Part shown: positions 48,901 to 60,900 of the stretch, piece by piece
How the letters are laid out: every line of letters begins with the position of its first letter
Position numbering within the stretch: position 1 is the stretch's first letter
Origin: Rhinopithecus roxellana
Lineage: Eukaryota > Chordata > Mammalia > Primates > Cercopithecidae
Assembly: GCF_007565055.1 (NCBI RefSeq)
Contig: NC_044550.1
Location: forward strand, 88,378,174 to 88,442,173
Length of the DNA: 64,000 nucleotides
Direction of reading: 5' to 3'
Notes under the pieces: model-generated
Databases searched by the model: none
What the model was told of the DNA's origin: nothing
What the model saw: only the letters and a program-made list of their open reading frames with translations
Translations under genes and position numbers: made by a program

Positions 48901-51900
48901 ATTACCCATCTTCTGAAGCCTACTTCTGTCAGTTCATCCATCTCATCCTCCATCCAATTCTGCACCCTTGCTGGAGAGGCATTGTGATCATTTGGAGGGG
49001 AAGAGGCACTCTGGCCTTTTGGGTTTTTGGCATTTTTTCATCAATTCTTTCTCATCTTCATGAGTTTGTCTAGTTTTGATCTTTGAGGCTGCTAACCCTT
49101 GAATGGGGTTTTCTGTAGGGACATTTTGTTGTTGATGCTATTGTTGCTGCTTTCTGTTATTTTTTCTTTCAATGGTAAGGTTGTAGCAGGACGAGCCGCA
49201 GACAAAACTCCTCAGACACCGAGTTAAAGAAGGAAGTGGTTTATTCGGCCTGGAGCATTGGGCAAGACTTCTGTCTTAAGAGCCAAGCTCCCCGAGTGAG
49301 CAATTCCTGTCTCTTTCAAGGGCTCACAACTCTAAGGTGGTTCACGTGAGAGGGTCGTGATCGATTGAGCAAGCAAGGGGTACGCAACTGGGGGCTGCAG
49401 GCACCGATAATCAGAATGAAACAGAACAGGACAGGGATTTTTACAATGCCTTTCCATACAATGTCTGGAATCTATAGATGACATAACCGGTTAGGCCGGG
49501 GGTCGATCTTTAACTACCAGGCTTAGGTCAGGCAGGCCCAGGCCTGGTTTCAGGTCTGGTTCCTTGGTTTTGGGTCTGGTTCCTAGGCGCCGGGCTATCT
49601 GCCTTTAGTTTTGCTTCTCTTTCCTTTTCTGAATATAAAACAATATAAAACAATATGAGAGGGTCTGTCTCTCTTCTGTTATTTCCTCCCTTTAAGACTC
49701 TCACTTTTTATTAGTGGGAATTCTCACTCTTATTTTTGCTACTTATGTCTTCCTGTACAATAGATTGATAGTGATTCGTATAGTACATTTGTACTGAAGC
49801 GTTTTGGTGAACTAAGGTAGCGATGAAGCTTTTTATCATTTAGAAGTACAGGTAGCAAACAAAGGAGCAGTAAGTAGCTTCTTATTACTATTATAATTCC
49901 TATTATAAGAGTTTTAAATCCTCTTAGTGCTGGGAACTAATTTCTAAACATGACCTCAGGATCAAATCTATGCCACACTTGCACGGGCACACTGTGCCAG
50001 TTTCGTTATATCTTTAACTATGTCTTTAACTACTTGCCCTTGATCATCTGTATGTAGACAGCAATTAGTAAGGTTAAATTTTCTACAAAATTATCTTTCA
50101 GCTGCTAGCAAGTAGTTAAGAGTCAATCTATTTTGACAGATAGCATTTCTCATCTGAGTTTCTTGCCGGGCCAGAACAGTCAAGGTTTTACCAGTTTTAT
50201 TAGTGATGATCTTCAAGACAGCTTGCAACCATATGATTTGGTTGAGCAAGTAAATGGGGGTCCAGTATCCTCACGAGTCATCTTGTGCCTAACTGGCAGG
50301 CCTATAGTATTGTATAATTTTTTTAGGGGGCCGTTTATCATCTTTTTAATTATCTATGGCTACACTTCGCTTTTCGCGGGAAGCATAGACAGAGAAGCTT
50401 AGGAGTTTGCCTGTTGTTACAGGCATTAGGAAGAAAGATGGCTTAATAGTGCCTATAACACAACTACCTGTCCACTGCTCAGGTAGCTTAGCATAGGCCT
50501 TATGTCTACATATCTAGTATAACCTAGTGGGGGCTGTCCAGTCCCAGAGGGATACTGGGTGGGCCTAAGCGGTCTGCAACTTTGGGAATTTACTAAATGG
50601 ATTTTCTTAGTATGGTTTGAACTGTACTAGGTGGCTGTTTTTGTAGTACTAGTACACAGTTTTTGCCTAAGGCAGCTGAATCTTTCTATAGGAAGGGTGA
50701 AGTCCTTCCCCACTCTTGCTATATAGTATTGTCTAATGATTGAGGCTTTTAGGTCTTAGAAACTATTAGGGTGATTTTTTTTTGAGCCAGGAATTTATCA
50801 GGAACTGGGTCTTGGGCTAATTGTAGGTACTAATTCTTGGGCTTCCTATGGTCATTGATCTCCCATTACAGTTTCTCCACATATATAGCATGAAATGACA
50901 TTGAGAGACTGGGCTACATGCTCGGCTAATTGCAAAAACAAATTTCTTGTTTTTCCTGGAATTTCTGGTACTGGCACATTCAGTTCATCATAGAAGTTTT
51001 GAAATACTGGCTCAGAAGAGCGTTTATAAACCTTTCTTCAAACTGTAATATTTACTTGAAGATCCAGTCCAGCCTCATCAATTTTTAGGGTTACACCTTC
51101 CCCTTTTTTTCCAGCAAGGATTAAGGGGGTTAGTTATTACTGGTTCTAAGGGGTTCCACTGACTACTGGCACAGGAATGGCCACTTTTCTCTTTTTTGAA
51201 GGTGGACAGGGTTTTTTTTTTTTATTTTTTATTTAAGTAGCCTAAATGACACAAGACCAGTATGTACATTTATTTTTACATAGTCTTAATTTATGATAAA
51301 TGTACTTATTTTCTGTCATATAGCCTCTTTCTTAATTAAGAGAACTACATCATATTTTTAACTTATTATTATTAATGACAGCACAGGCATCAAATTTTTA
51401 GGTGACTTGTTTGAGCACCTCTCTTTTTTTCTGTTTTGGCTAACACTTTGCTTGTATCATTTATGAGCCTTCACCAGTCTTCAGTTTTTAATCTTATTTT
51501 AAAAACTCTGGTCATGCGAGGCTCAAATGGGTCATAGCACACATCAGGTTGGTCATTTCTCAGGCTACATACCTTGTATAGAATAATATTATGCAAACAA
51601 GTTTTTTTAGAGTTCCAGTACACTTATAATAACCATAAAATAATAGGACCATAGCAACCTTTTGTCATACCTCAGTGACTTGATGTATACACTGGGAATA
51701 GCCTTCAGTTTGAGGAAGGTCAGTTGAAGTCCTTACTGTACAAGTTCAAATTTTAAGGAAAATGAGTCCTGCAATGAGTTTCCTCATGCTTCAGCTGTGC
51801 GTGGACCAGTCAGCCTCCAAGTGTGACTAGAGCAGGGCTTGTCGTCTTCTTCAGAGTCACTTGGCAGGGATTGGTGAAGCTGCTGTCATCCACGTATGGC

Positions 51901-54900
51901 TCCCAGTCTACTGATGTTTAAGGTTGGTCTCAGAGGTTGGGCCTACTAGAATAAACTGAGTCTAATACCTCTACACAGTTATGTTCAACTGGGCTCTCTG
52001 ATACATGGAGCAAGGTGACGGGGTTTAGGGTATTGTAAACTTCAATGGTTATGTGGGGATTTTCACAGAGCAAGCTTTGGTATCTAGTTAGTCTAGCATT
52101 CGTTGGCTAATGATGTCCTTTAGTATTTATCAAAGTCACCATAGCATGGGGGGACTTTATGTTTAGGTTTTGCCTAAGAGTTAGCTTATCTGCTTCTTGT
52201 GCTAACAGGGCTGTTGATGCCAGGGCCCTTAGACATGGGGCCAGCCTTTGGAAACCCCATATAGTTGTTTTGCAACATAGGCCACTGGCCTTGGCCAGGA
52301 CCCTGCAGTCTGGGTTAAAACTCCAACTGCCATTTTTTTTTTTTCTGACACATGGGGTGTAAAGGGTTTTGTCAAGCCAGGTAGCCCCAGGGCTGGGGTT
52401 AACATGAGTTTTTCTTTTAACTCTTGAAAAGCTTGTTGCTGTTGGTTGTAATAGATGTAGTTTATCTAATCTACATTTTTATTAACTGTCACCTACTAAA
52501 ATATTGACTTAAATCTTGTAGCTATCTGATTTTAAGCTTTAAATTGATCTGGTATTCTTTATGGGGCTCCAATTGCATCTAAATAGATGTGAGAGTTGAA
52601 AGACCTATAAGGGGCTTCTCTCGCTTTACAATGTCTTATTTTTTTCTCCTTCTGGTTGATGAAATGCCAGGGTGAAAGGGATAGCCAAATGGACTAAAGC
52701 ACAAGTGCCACTTTAGTTATTCGGCAGAGTGCCCAGTAAAGGTGCACCACAATACCACCACACATCTGCTCAGGGATGAAGAAGGGCTGACTGATGGATA
52801 AGCTCTTGAAAATTCTGAAGCTCATCACATCCTTTCAGGTCTCCAAGGAATGCTAAGTTTCCTGCCTGTCATGAGAGACACGAAGTGACCTTAGTGTTGG
52901 GAGATGGAAGCTGGATGGCCCTCGAGGGCTAACCCGCAGAGTGTCGGACTTCGGGATATAGCAGAGAGAGCTTGGCATGACTTATTAATCCAGGCTATAG
53001 AATCCTGGAAAAGAGCTACCATGCAGCCTATGCCTGGCTAACTGGAGGACCACCTTAGTGGAGAGGGGGACAATCTGGGCCTCTGGCCTGCCATGTGTAC
53101 AAGCATAACAATTGCTTTTGTTTAATGTGCAGATGGAATATTTGATCCATTTTAACCAGGCATTTGCATCTTGGTATCCTGTCTTAATTGCTAAAGTTTG
53201 TTTTAAGTCTTTAACTTCTATGATCCTCTAGCAAAATGAATGTATGATTTTTATACCAGATAAGCTAAATCTTACCTTTATATTAGTGTGTTATTAATGT
53301 TAAACTTAATTTTAATAAAATCTTGTAGACATATTTATCCAAGTTTTAATGTTGACCATAAGGTAAGATTTTATAGACTCTTTTTAACCTTTTATAATTT
53401 TTGCAAAGAGCAGATTGGTGCTTTATAAAAAGCCTGCTACACTTTTATTTTAATGTCCAGTTTACAGAAAAACTGGATGATACCTCTTTAACTTTAGCCA
53501 GTGTTTACACACAGAATTTTCTCTCTAATATTTTAAAACTTGATTAAACCTTTAAAACAAAATATACATATTTTTAACCTTTTAATGTAGATAAATATTT
53601 ATATTATTATGCCTCCTTGTAATTCTTTTATCAAAAGTATATTTTATTTTCTTTATACAGCTTGCACATAAACTTTTTTTTTTTTTTAGTTTTACATTCA
53701 GGAGGCCTAGTTACTTTTAAATTATACTACATTTCTTGCATAAATTCTTTTTTGTAACATTTTTCTCTTCCACGACTTTCACAGACAATTCTTTGACATG
53801 CTTTAACTTTTTGACTTATTACAAGTATTTTTTTCTTTAAACAACCAGTTAATTTATTTCAGGACAAGAATTTACCATATAATACTCTTTTTACATAAAT
53901 TCCACCCCCACTTTTTTTCTTTTCCTTTTTTTATTTTTTTTATTTTTTTGAAGATGATAACTATTCTCTTCTAAAACGAACTTCTTTTATGTCTATGAGC
54001 TAGACTGCCTAAGGCCACAAGAATAGAAGTTAGTATAATACATATTATACTTTTAACTTTTAGCAAACTTTACTTTTGTTGAAAACCTTGTAAGTTTGGG
54101 ATTTTAATTGTCCTTTGCTATTAATAAGACCTTGTTTTGTCAAAATTAATTTAGAATTGGTATAGATAGCTTTTTATTTTTCCTAACAGAATAGCCTCAT
54201 ACCTTAAGATTTTTGAGTTAGTAAGTTACTTTTTTGCTTTTTTGATTTAGGATAGTTCTGAACTGAACTAGTGAGGTGTGCTCACAATGAGGTTTCCCCT
54301 AAAAGTTATTTATTTTTATTTTTTTTTCTGTTAACAAAGCAGTTGCCACTACAGATTGAATGCTTTTGGGCCATCCACGGGTTACTGGGTTAAGGATTTT
54401 TGATAGGAAGGCCTCAGTGCTTTCAGGATACGCCCATGTTTATACTAACAACAAAGTGGTATTGGAGCAGTATACGATTACAGAGAATACTTTCAATTAT
54501 CAATTACAGGTTTTAAGTTTACTTTGGCTTTTAAAGGAATAGGGTACACTTTTTCTTCTTAACTACTTGTATATATCTCTCTTTCTCTCTTTGACTTTGT
54601 CTCTTTCTCTTTGACTTTCCTTTTGCCTCTGTCTCTTCCTCTCTCTCTTCTCGCTTATGTTGGAGTTGTCTCAACCACTGTGGAGAGATCTAAAACCAGC
54701 TGTAACCAAGCATCTATGTACAGAAACTGGTCTGGGTGCCCTGGATTTACAGGGTACCTTGTGCCATACCTTTGAAACAAGGGACCTGTCCAGGCTTCCT
54801 TCTGATGGCCAACCTACCTTTAATGCTGGCCAGTCTACTTTACACTAAGTTTTAAGTTTTCCTGGTGTCATAATACTCCACAGTCTCCTTTAAATCCTTT

Positions 54901-57900
54901 CTTGAAAATTTTCAACATAGTTCCTAGTAGGATGGGCTTATTGTGCCTGACCCATGCTTCTTCGAGACACAACACCACGCTCACGCCACACGCACACCAC
55001 AAAACAAAGAACGGGTAAAAAGGGCACACACACACTTTTGCAGTTTACAGCAAACCAAAATCAAAACCAAAATCAGAGTATCCAGAAATCCAAGCCAGAT
55101 CAAAACCAAAACAAAGTATCAAGCAATCCAAGTCAAGTCAAAAACAAAAACCAAAGTGCCAATACAGGCACACCGTGGGTGATCAGGCCATGCTTGCACT
55201 CAAATAGAGTAGGCAAGTTCCCAAGACCAGTCCTGTCAAGCAATTCAAGCCAAGTCAAAACCAAAACCAAAACCAAAGTTCTGATAAAGGCACGCCATGG
55301 GTGATCAGGCCATGCTTCCACTCCAATGGAGTGGGCAAGTTCCCAAGACCAGTCCTATCAAGCAATTCAAACCAAGTCAAAACCAAAACCAAAACTAAAC
55401 CAAAGTACCGATAAAGGCACGCCATGGGTGATCAGACCAAGCTTCCACTCAAACGGAGTAGGCAAGTTCCAAAGACTAGTCTTACCAAGTTTTAGATGTC
55501 CAGACCCCAAGTACTAGTTCCTTCCTGGTGTTCAGCCACTGCGTTGATCCTCCATGGAGGCCTGCCACACACTGCTCTGATGACGCGTCCCACTGGGGCA
55601 AATGCCTACCCAGGAGCGCTCTCAGGATCCGCCTCTCTTGGGCTAGTCAGAGTTTCCCCAGGGATGTTCCATAAGGCAGGCTTAAACTGCCTAAGGAGCT
55701 GCCTCGACCTTCTGCCAATCATCTCACTTCCCGGTCAGGGAACCAAGTAATGTAGCAGGATGAGCTGCAGACAAAACTCCTCAGACACCAAGTTAAAGAA
55801 GGAAGTGGTTTATTCGGCCGGGGGCATCGGGCAAGACTCCTGTCTTAAGAGCTGAGCTCCCCGAGTGAGCAATTCCTGTCCCTTTTAGGGGCTCACGACT
55901 CTAAGGGGGTCCGTCCGCCTGAGAGGGTCGCGATCGATTGAGCAAGCAGGAGGTATGTGACTGGGGGCTGCAGGCACCAGTAATCAGAATGAAACAGAAC
56001 AGGACAGGGATTTTTACAATGCCTTCCCATACAGTGTCCGGAATCTATAGACAACATAACCAGTTAGGCCAGGGGTCGATCTTTAACTACCAGGCTTAGG
56101 TCAGGCAGGCCCAGGCCTGGTTTCAGCTCTGGCTTCTTGGTTTCGGGTCTGGTTCCTAGGCGCCGGGCTACTGCCTTTAGTTTTGCTCCTCTTTCCTTTT
56201 CTGAGTATAAATCAATATAAAACAATATAAGAAGGTCTGTCTCTCTTCTCTCAAGGTCACTCATCTGTAGGGCTGCTGTGGTTTGCTGGGGGTTCACTTC
56301 ACGCCGCGTTCATCTGGTTCGCTCCCGCGCTTAGAGAGGTGTCACTCAAGGAGGCTGAAGGACAGCAAAGACAAGTGCCTTCTCCTTCATCTGGGATCTC
56401 TGACCCCAAGGGGCACCAACCCGATGCCAGTAGGATCATTCCTATATAGGGTGTCTGACAGACAAATCCTGTCAGAGGATTTCACCCAGTTGGGTGGCAT
56501 GGGGAACAGGATCCATTTATGGAAGTGCTTTGACTGCCCCTTTTGGAGGGGGTGAGCTTCGCTGGGGGGAAACCCACTCATCTGGTCTATCCAGATTCCT
56601 CAGAACTACTGGAGGGAAGGCTAACTCTGCTGGTCTGCAGAGACTGTGGCCAACCCTCCCCCTAAGGGAGGCCCAGGGAGGCTTGGGTTCTGTCCCTGAG
56701 CCTCGGGCTAGAGTTGTTGGAGTTCCTGCAGGGAGGCCCCGCCCAGTGAGAAAGGATGGGGCAGGGTGAGGCCTGAAGAGGTGCTCTGGCCACAGTCTGC
56801 CACAGCCAGTGTGCTGGGCTTTGGGGAACACTTCTTGGGGACCAAGCTCTCCTGCTTCCCTGGCTCCAGCAGTGAAAAAGCATGGCCTGGAGCTATAGAG
56901 CTGGATGCTACCCTTCCCCCACCCAGGGAGCTTAGCATGTTAGACAGTAATGAGTCCCAGTGCTGGCTGTTGCCCCTTTCCCAAGGAGCTCAGACGGTTT
57001 AGGCAGCAGGCAGCTGCAGCTCTGGTGCTGGTCACCCCTCCCTTCAGGAGCTCAGCAGGCTTAGGCAGATTCCAGCAGAGAGGCTGTTGAGAATCTGCAT
57101 GGCTCCAGTGTTGGGACCCTAGGCCCCAGTGGTGTAGGTTTGCAAGTGGGATCTTCCAATCTGTGGGTTGCACAGTTCCATGGAAAAAGCATGGTTTCCC
57201 CAGCTGGGTAGCATGCTCACTCACCAGTTCCCTTGGCTGGGGGGTGGGGGCCCTGCAGCCCTGTGTGGCTCTCAGTTGGGCCACTAGACCACACTGCTTT
57301 TCCTTCCTGACCGTTATTACGTCAGCCACCTAGTCAGTTTTGATGAGAGAATCTGGTTACCTTGGTTGCCAGTGAAGGATTCACACATTAATTATCATTC
57401 TTTTTGATGTGACTTTCTGATTGCTGCTGTTGCTAGTTGGCCATCTTGGTCCCACCCATCCTATCTGTGGATTTCAAGTATTTTCTTTTTTTTTTTTTTT
57501 TGAGACAGAGTCTCACTCTGTCGCCCAGGCTGGAGTGCAGTGGCCAGATCTCAGCTCACTGCAAGCTCCGCCTCCCGGGTTCACACCATTCTCCTGCCTC
57601 AGCCTACCTAGTAGCTGGGACTACAGGTGCCCGCCACCTCACCCGGCTAATTTTTTGTATCTTTTAGTAGAGACGGGGTTTCACCGTGTTAGCCAGGATG
57701 GTCTCGATCTCCTGACCTCGTGATCCACCCATCTTGGCCTCCCAAAGTGCTGGGATCACAGGCTTGAGCCACCGCGCCCGGCCGGATTTCAAGTATTTTC
57801 TAACATATCATTCTGTATTGCTTATTAGAAAAACACACAGGTCTATGCAGAGTAGAGGATTTTCATTGTATAATTTTGAGAACAAAATGCCAATTAATGT

Positions 57901-60900
57901 CTAATATTAACCTTACAAATATATATATATAAAATATGCACACACAGAAATACACACATATTTACACAAATACATGTGTGCAAATATACATATAATACAT
58001 ATAAAACACACACATTTAAATATACTGATTTAAATATACTCATATAATTAGGCTTTATGCATTCAATTTTACTATGTGTTAAATATCTTGAGGACCCTGA
58101 AGGAGATATGTGGTTTCCACTGTAGGGCTGGAAAGGCGTGATACCTTTCTTCTCTATCATAAGGGTCATGGCTGACACTCCTATAACAAAAGACAGGTTG
58201 ATGAGACAAAAACATAACAAATTTAATCAAAGTTCTGCATGACATGGAACCTGAAGACCCAAAGACGCAGGGAAAAAAACATCTGTTTTTCTGCTTAGAT
58301 TTGAAGATTTGACAGTCTTGTAGAAATGTAATTACACAAAGGGTGTGATCTAATGGTAATAGACTGAGGGGAGAAACACAGCAAAACCTGCCTGTTCAGA
58401 TTCTTCTTGGTCTCTTTGTGTAGTATTTCTTCCTCCTTGATAGGCAGCAGGACCCCTCTGGAATGAGAGTCTTATGATCTAGACAAGGTAGGTCAGAGAA
58501 TTTCTTTATAGCCAGCTCCTACACAGAAAGTGGAGGGTTGGGAGTTGTTAGAGTAACTGATCTAGGTTTCATGGCTGGCTTTGAGGAAGAGGGATTCTAG
58601 TGTCCATGACTCATCTTGGGGAAGAGGAATTCTAATTTCTGTGGTCTGCTTTGTGGGAGAAAGGTGAGTGGAAGCCATCAAGGCGTAAGGAAGTCAGAGA
58701 GAGACTTGCCTTCTGAGGTTGCTTCTAAGGCCTTCCAATCTCCTATAGCTCAAAGCACTCAGCATGCCAAAGTGCCGTAATTTGGGGTATCATCTTTGGA
58801 CCCCAACACTGGCTTCTATTGAATTAGAAAATCTTTAGAGAAAAAAGATTACATTGTGGCAAATGGTCTAGATTGTGTGGTAACTATTCTTAGTGTTGTG
58901 GGGATTCAAAGAGGAAGATTCAGTGAGGACTGGCCCAAGGGGAAGTTTTTTTTTTAAACCACATTCAACACTTCAACTCTTGTTTAGTTTGGATAGAGTA
59001 TGTAGGGTGTCCAGCTAAGGAAGAAAGAGAAGCAGGTGCAAGTCATTGTGAAAATTTTGGGAGGGGGTTGGTAGAGAGCTTGGAGCAGGGAGTGGTCAGG
59101 CATAGAAGCCCATACAAGGATTTATGTTGTGATACGTTGGGTGGAACATAATGCAGAGAGCCATAAAAATCAAAAAGGAAAGTTAAATCTCATATGGAAT
59201 GGAATATGAAACTATTCATGTTTTAAAGCAAGTAAGAGGTTGAACAAAGAAACCTAACTAGAACATTTTGATTTTTACACAAAAGATAGCACATGATAGA
59301 TACTCTTCTGGACCTAGCTACCTACCCTATTTCAGTGTCATATATGCTTCGAAAGCTTATTTTGTTTGAAATGTTGAACCATGCAAATGTGTTTTAAAAG
59401 TATTTCAAAAGAGATGTTAAAAGTATCCCAACGTTGTTCATCTTCTCAAGTTAATTTAATCTTTTGACACATTTTAACAAATTTGCATGACTTAAAAGCC
59501 AAGAGTAAGTGAGGCATTTGTTTCAAAGATACAGGACATCAATAGTGTATTATGTTAAAGGGAAGATGTTAAAGAGAGATGTTAAAGGGAAAAAATATCA
59601 CTAGACTTCAGTGTATGTTTTTATCTCTTAAACTATATCCTGGAGATCTTTCCATATCAGAGCATAGAGATCATCATCATTCCATTTTTACAGCTGCATA
59701 GTATTCCATTGCGTGACCATGTAGGCCATCTCACCTGTGTTTGAGTGTACCTGTGTGAGTGGTCCTGGGGCAGGATTGGTAAGGTCAAGAGTGGACACAC
59801 TGGTGGCCTCAGTAGATCACCCCAGATTCTCCTCTGTGGGAGTTATACAGTTCTGCACTTCTACCAGCAGTATCTAAGAGTATCTGTCCCCTAGCGTTTG
59901 TCCAACTGAGGATGTTCAACTTTTGAAGTTGGTCAATATAATAGCTAAGAAATATTATTTAAATGTAGTTTTCATTTGCATTTCTTTTACAATGTGATTT
60001 CAAAGTTAAGGGAAAGATCTGATGTGAAAGGAAAGCTTATGAGTTTAGCCTTTAGCCTGTTGCAATTAGGGAAAATGAGAAACATCTAAGAGAATAGGAG
60101 TTCTGGCAAAACAGCAGGACCACTGAAGGGGCAATTTGAAAGTAATCATTGTATTTTTAGGATCCGATTATTTAAGGTGTGTGTTTTTTTCTTAAAAATC
60201 AAGCAGCTTGATATAAACCAGTATTACGACAAATATCACTAAACTTTATTTTCTTTGCAGTGCTTTCATATTTTTGTTCATCAAAAGTGAAATACCAAAT
60301 AACACGTGTTCCGTGGATACCACTCCATTAATAACAGAGCCTGTGAGTATAGTATGAGAGACAACTTGATTTGAAACATAAAATTAAGATAAATGGAAAA
60401 TACATAAATTTTAAACACAGATGAAAAAGTGGTATTTGCTCATCACTCCTGGCTATGTAAAATATCTTAGCTTATTTATTGTGACTAGGTCTATGTAGCA
60501 ATCAATCAGTATTTCCATAGTTGAGCTTCTCAGCTAGCACACAGGTTTATTTATTTTGATTAACAGATCTCTACTAGGTGATATATATATATCCCCATGT
60601 TTTGTAATGATTTAAAGATTCCTACAATAGAGGAACCCTAAATACTGCAGAGGAATGTGAAAGTAACTTTAGAAAGGAGGAGGAAGGAGGTTTTGAAATT
60701 GGCCCAGGGGAGAATAGACCATAGGAAGCCCATGAAAGGTAAGTGAAGTCGTATGAGAGTAGGAATTGTATCCCATTCTACCCAAAGTGAAAAACAGAAA
60801 AGATGATAGGAGTCACTGTTTTGACCTTGAAGAATCTAAATTAGTCTGGAATAGTAAATCTGAGTGAAATAGGAGCAACTTTTTAAAGGGACCTGATAAA

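Larger units (their letters stand above)
49182..56253 (-). mobile_element. HERV-E/Harlequin-type endogenous provirus, antisense, degenerate
   Basis: Two direct LTRs of about 500 bp flank 6.07 kb of internal sequence. A 4-bp duplication aggt lies at 49178-49181 and 56254-56257, typical of gamma-like ERVs. The provirus reads on the minus strand: 5' LTR at the right, primer-binding site for tRNA-Glu, leader with tandem repeats, decayed internal region, polypurine tract, 3' LTR at the left. LTR family LTR2/HERV-E is recognised from memory and the tRNA-Glu site supports it. No intact viral gene remains; a full HERV-E is nearer 8-9 kb, so internal deletion is likely. It is inserted in the 5' UTR of the L1. 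Confidence 0.9.
43526..57456 (-). mobile_element. Nearly full-length antisense L1, split by an Alu and a provirus
   Basis: The reverse complement runs through tail (43526-43561), 3' UTR, ORF2 remnant, ORF1 remnant and 5' UTR to gttggccatcttggtccc at about 57436-57453, the L1 5' end. Removing the provirus (about 7.08 kb) and the Alu (about 0.32 kb) leaves about 6.5 kb, the size of a complete L1. It is an older primate subfamily (L1PA/L1PB range) by its ORF1 start and 5' UTR. I found no convincing target duplication. Multiple stops make it inactive. Confidence 0.92.
37916..60260 (+). other. TMEM144: TMEM144 intron 5 (22.3 kb)
   Basis: Donor gtacac at 37916 and acceptor ttctttgcag ending 60260. 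Well over half is retroelement: a 5'-inverted L1, a full-length-type L1, a provirus and several Alus, each listed separately. MIR-like stretches lie at about 38085-38220 and 39030-39250. Confidence 0.85.

Noticed and set aside
55130..55480. Regular repeats considered as a CRISPR-like array
   Set aside because: Units are long direct repeats without unique spacers, inside a vertebrate provirus leader.
54943..55517. Plus-strand frames rich in Gln, Asn and Lys
   Set aside because: They come from the tandem repeats of the proviral leader read antisense.
56283..57329. Cluster of frames on both strands in GC-rich DNA
   Set aside because: This is L1 5' UTR; open frames follow from its composition.
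43500..57480. Target-site duplication for the long L1
   Set aside because: I compared the sequence left of the tail with that right of the 5' end and found no convincing match.
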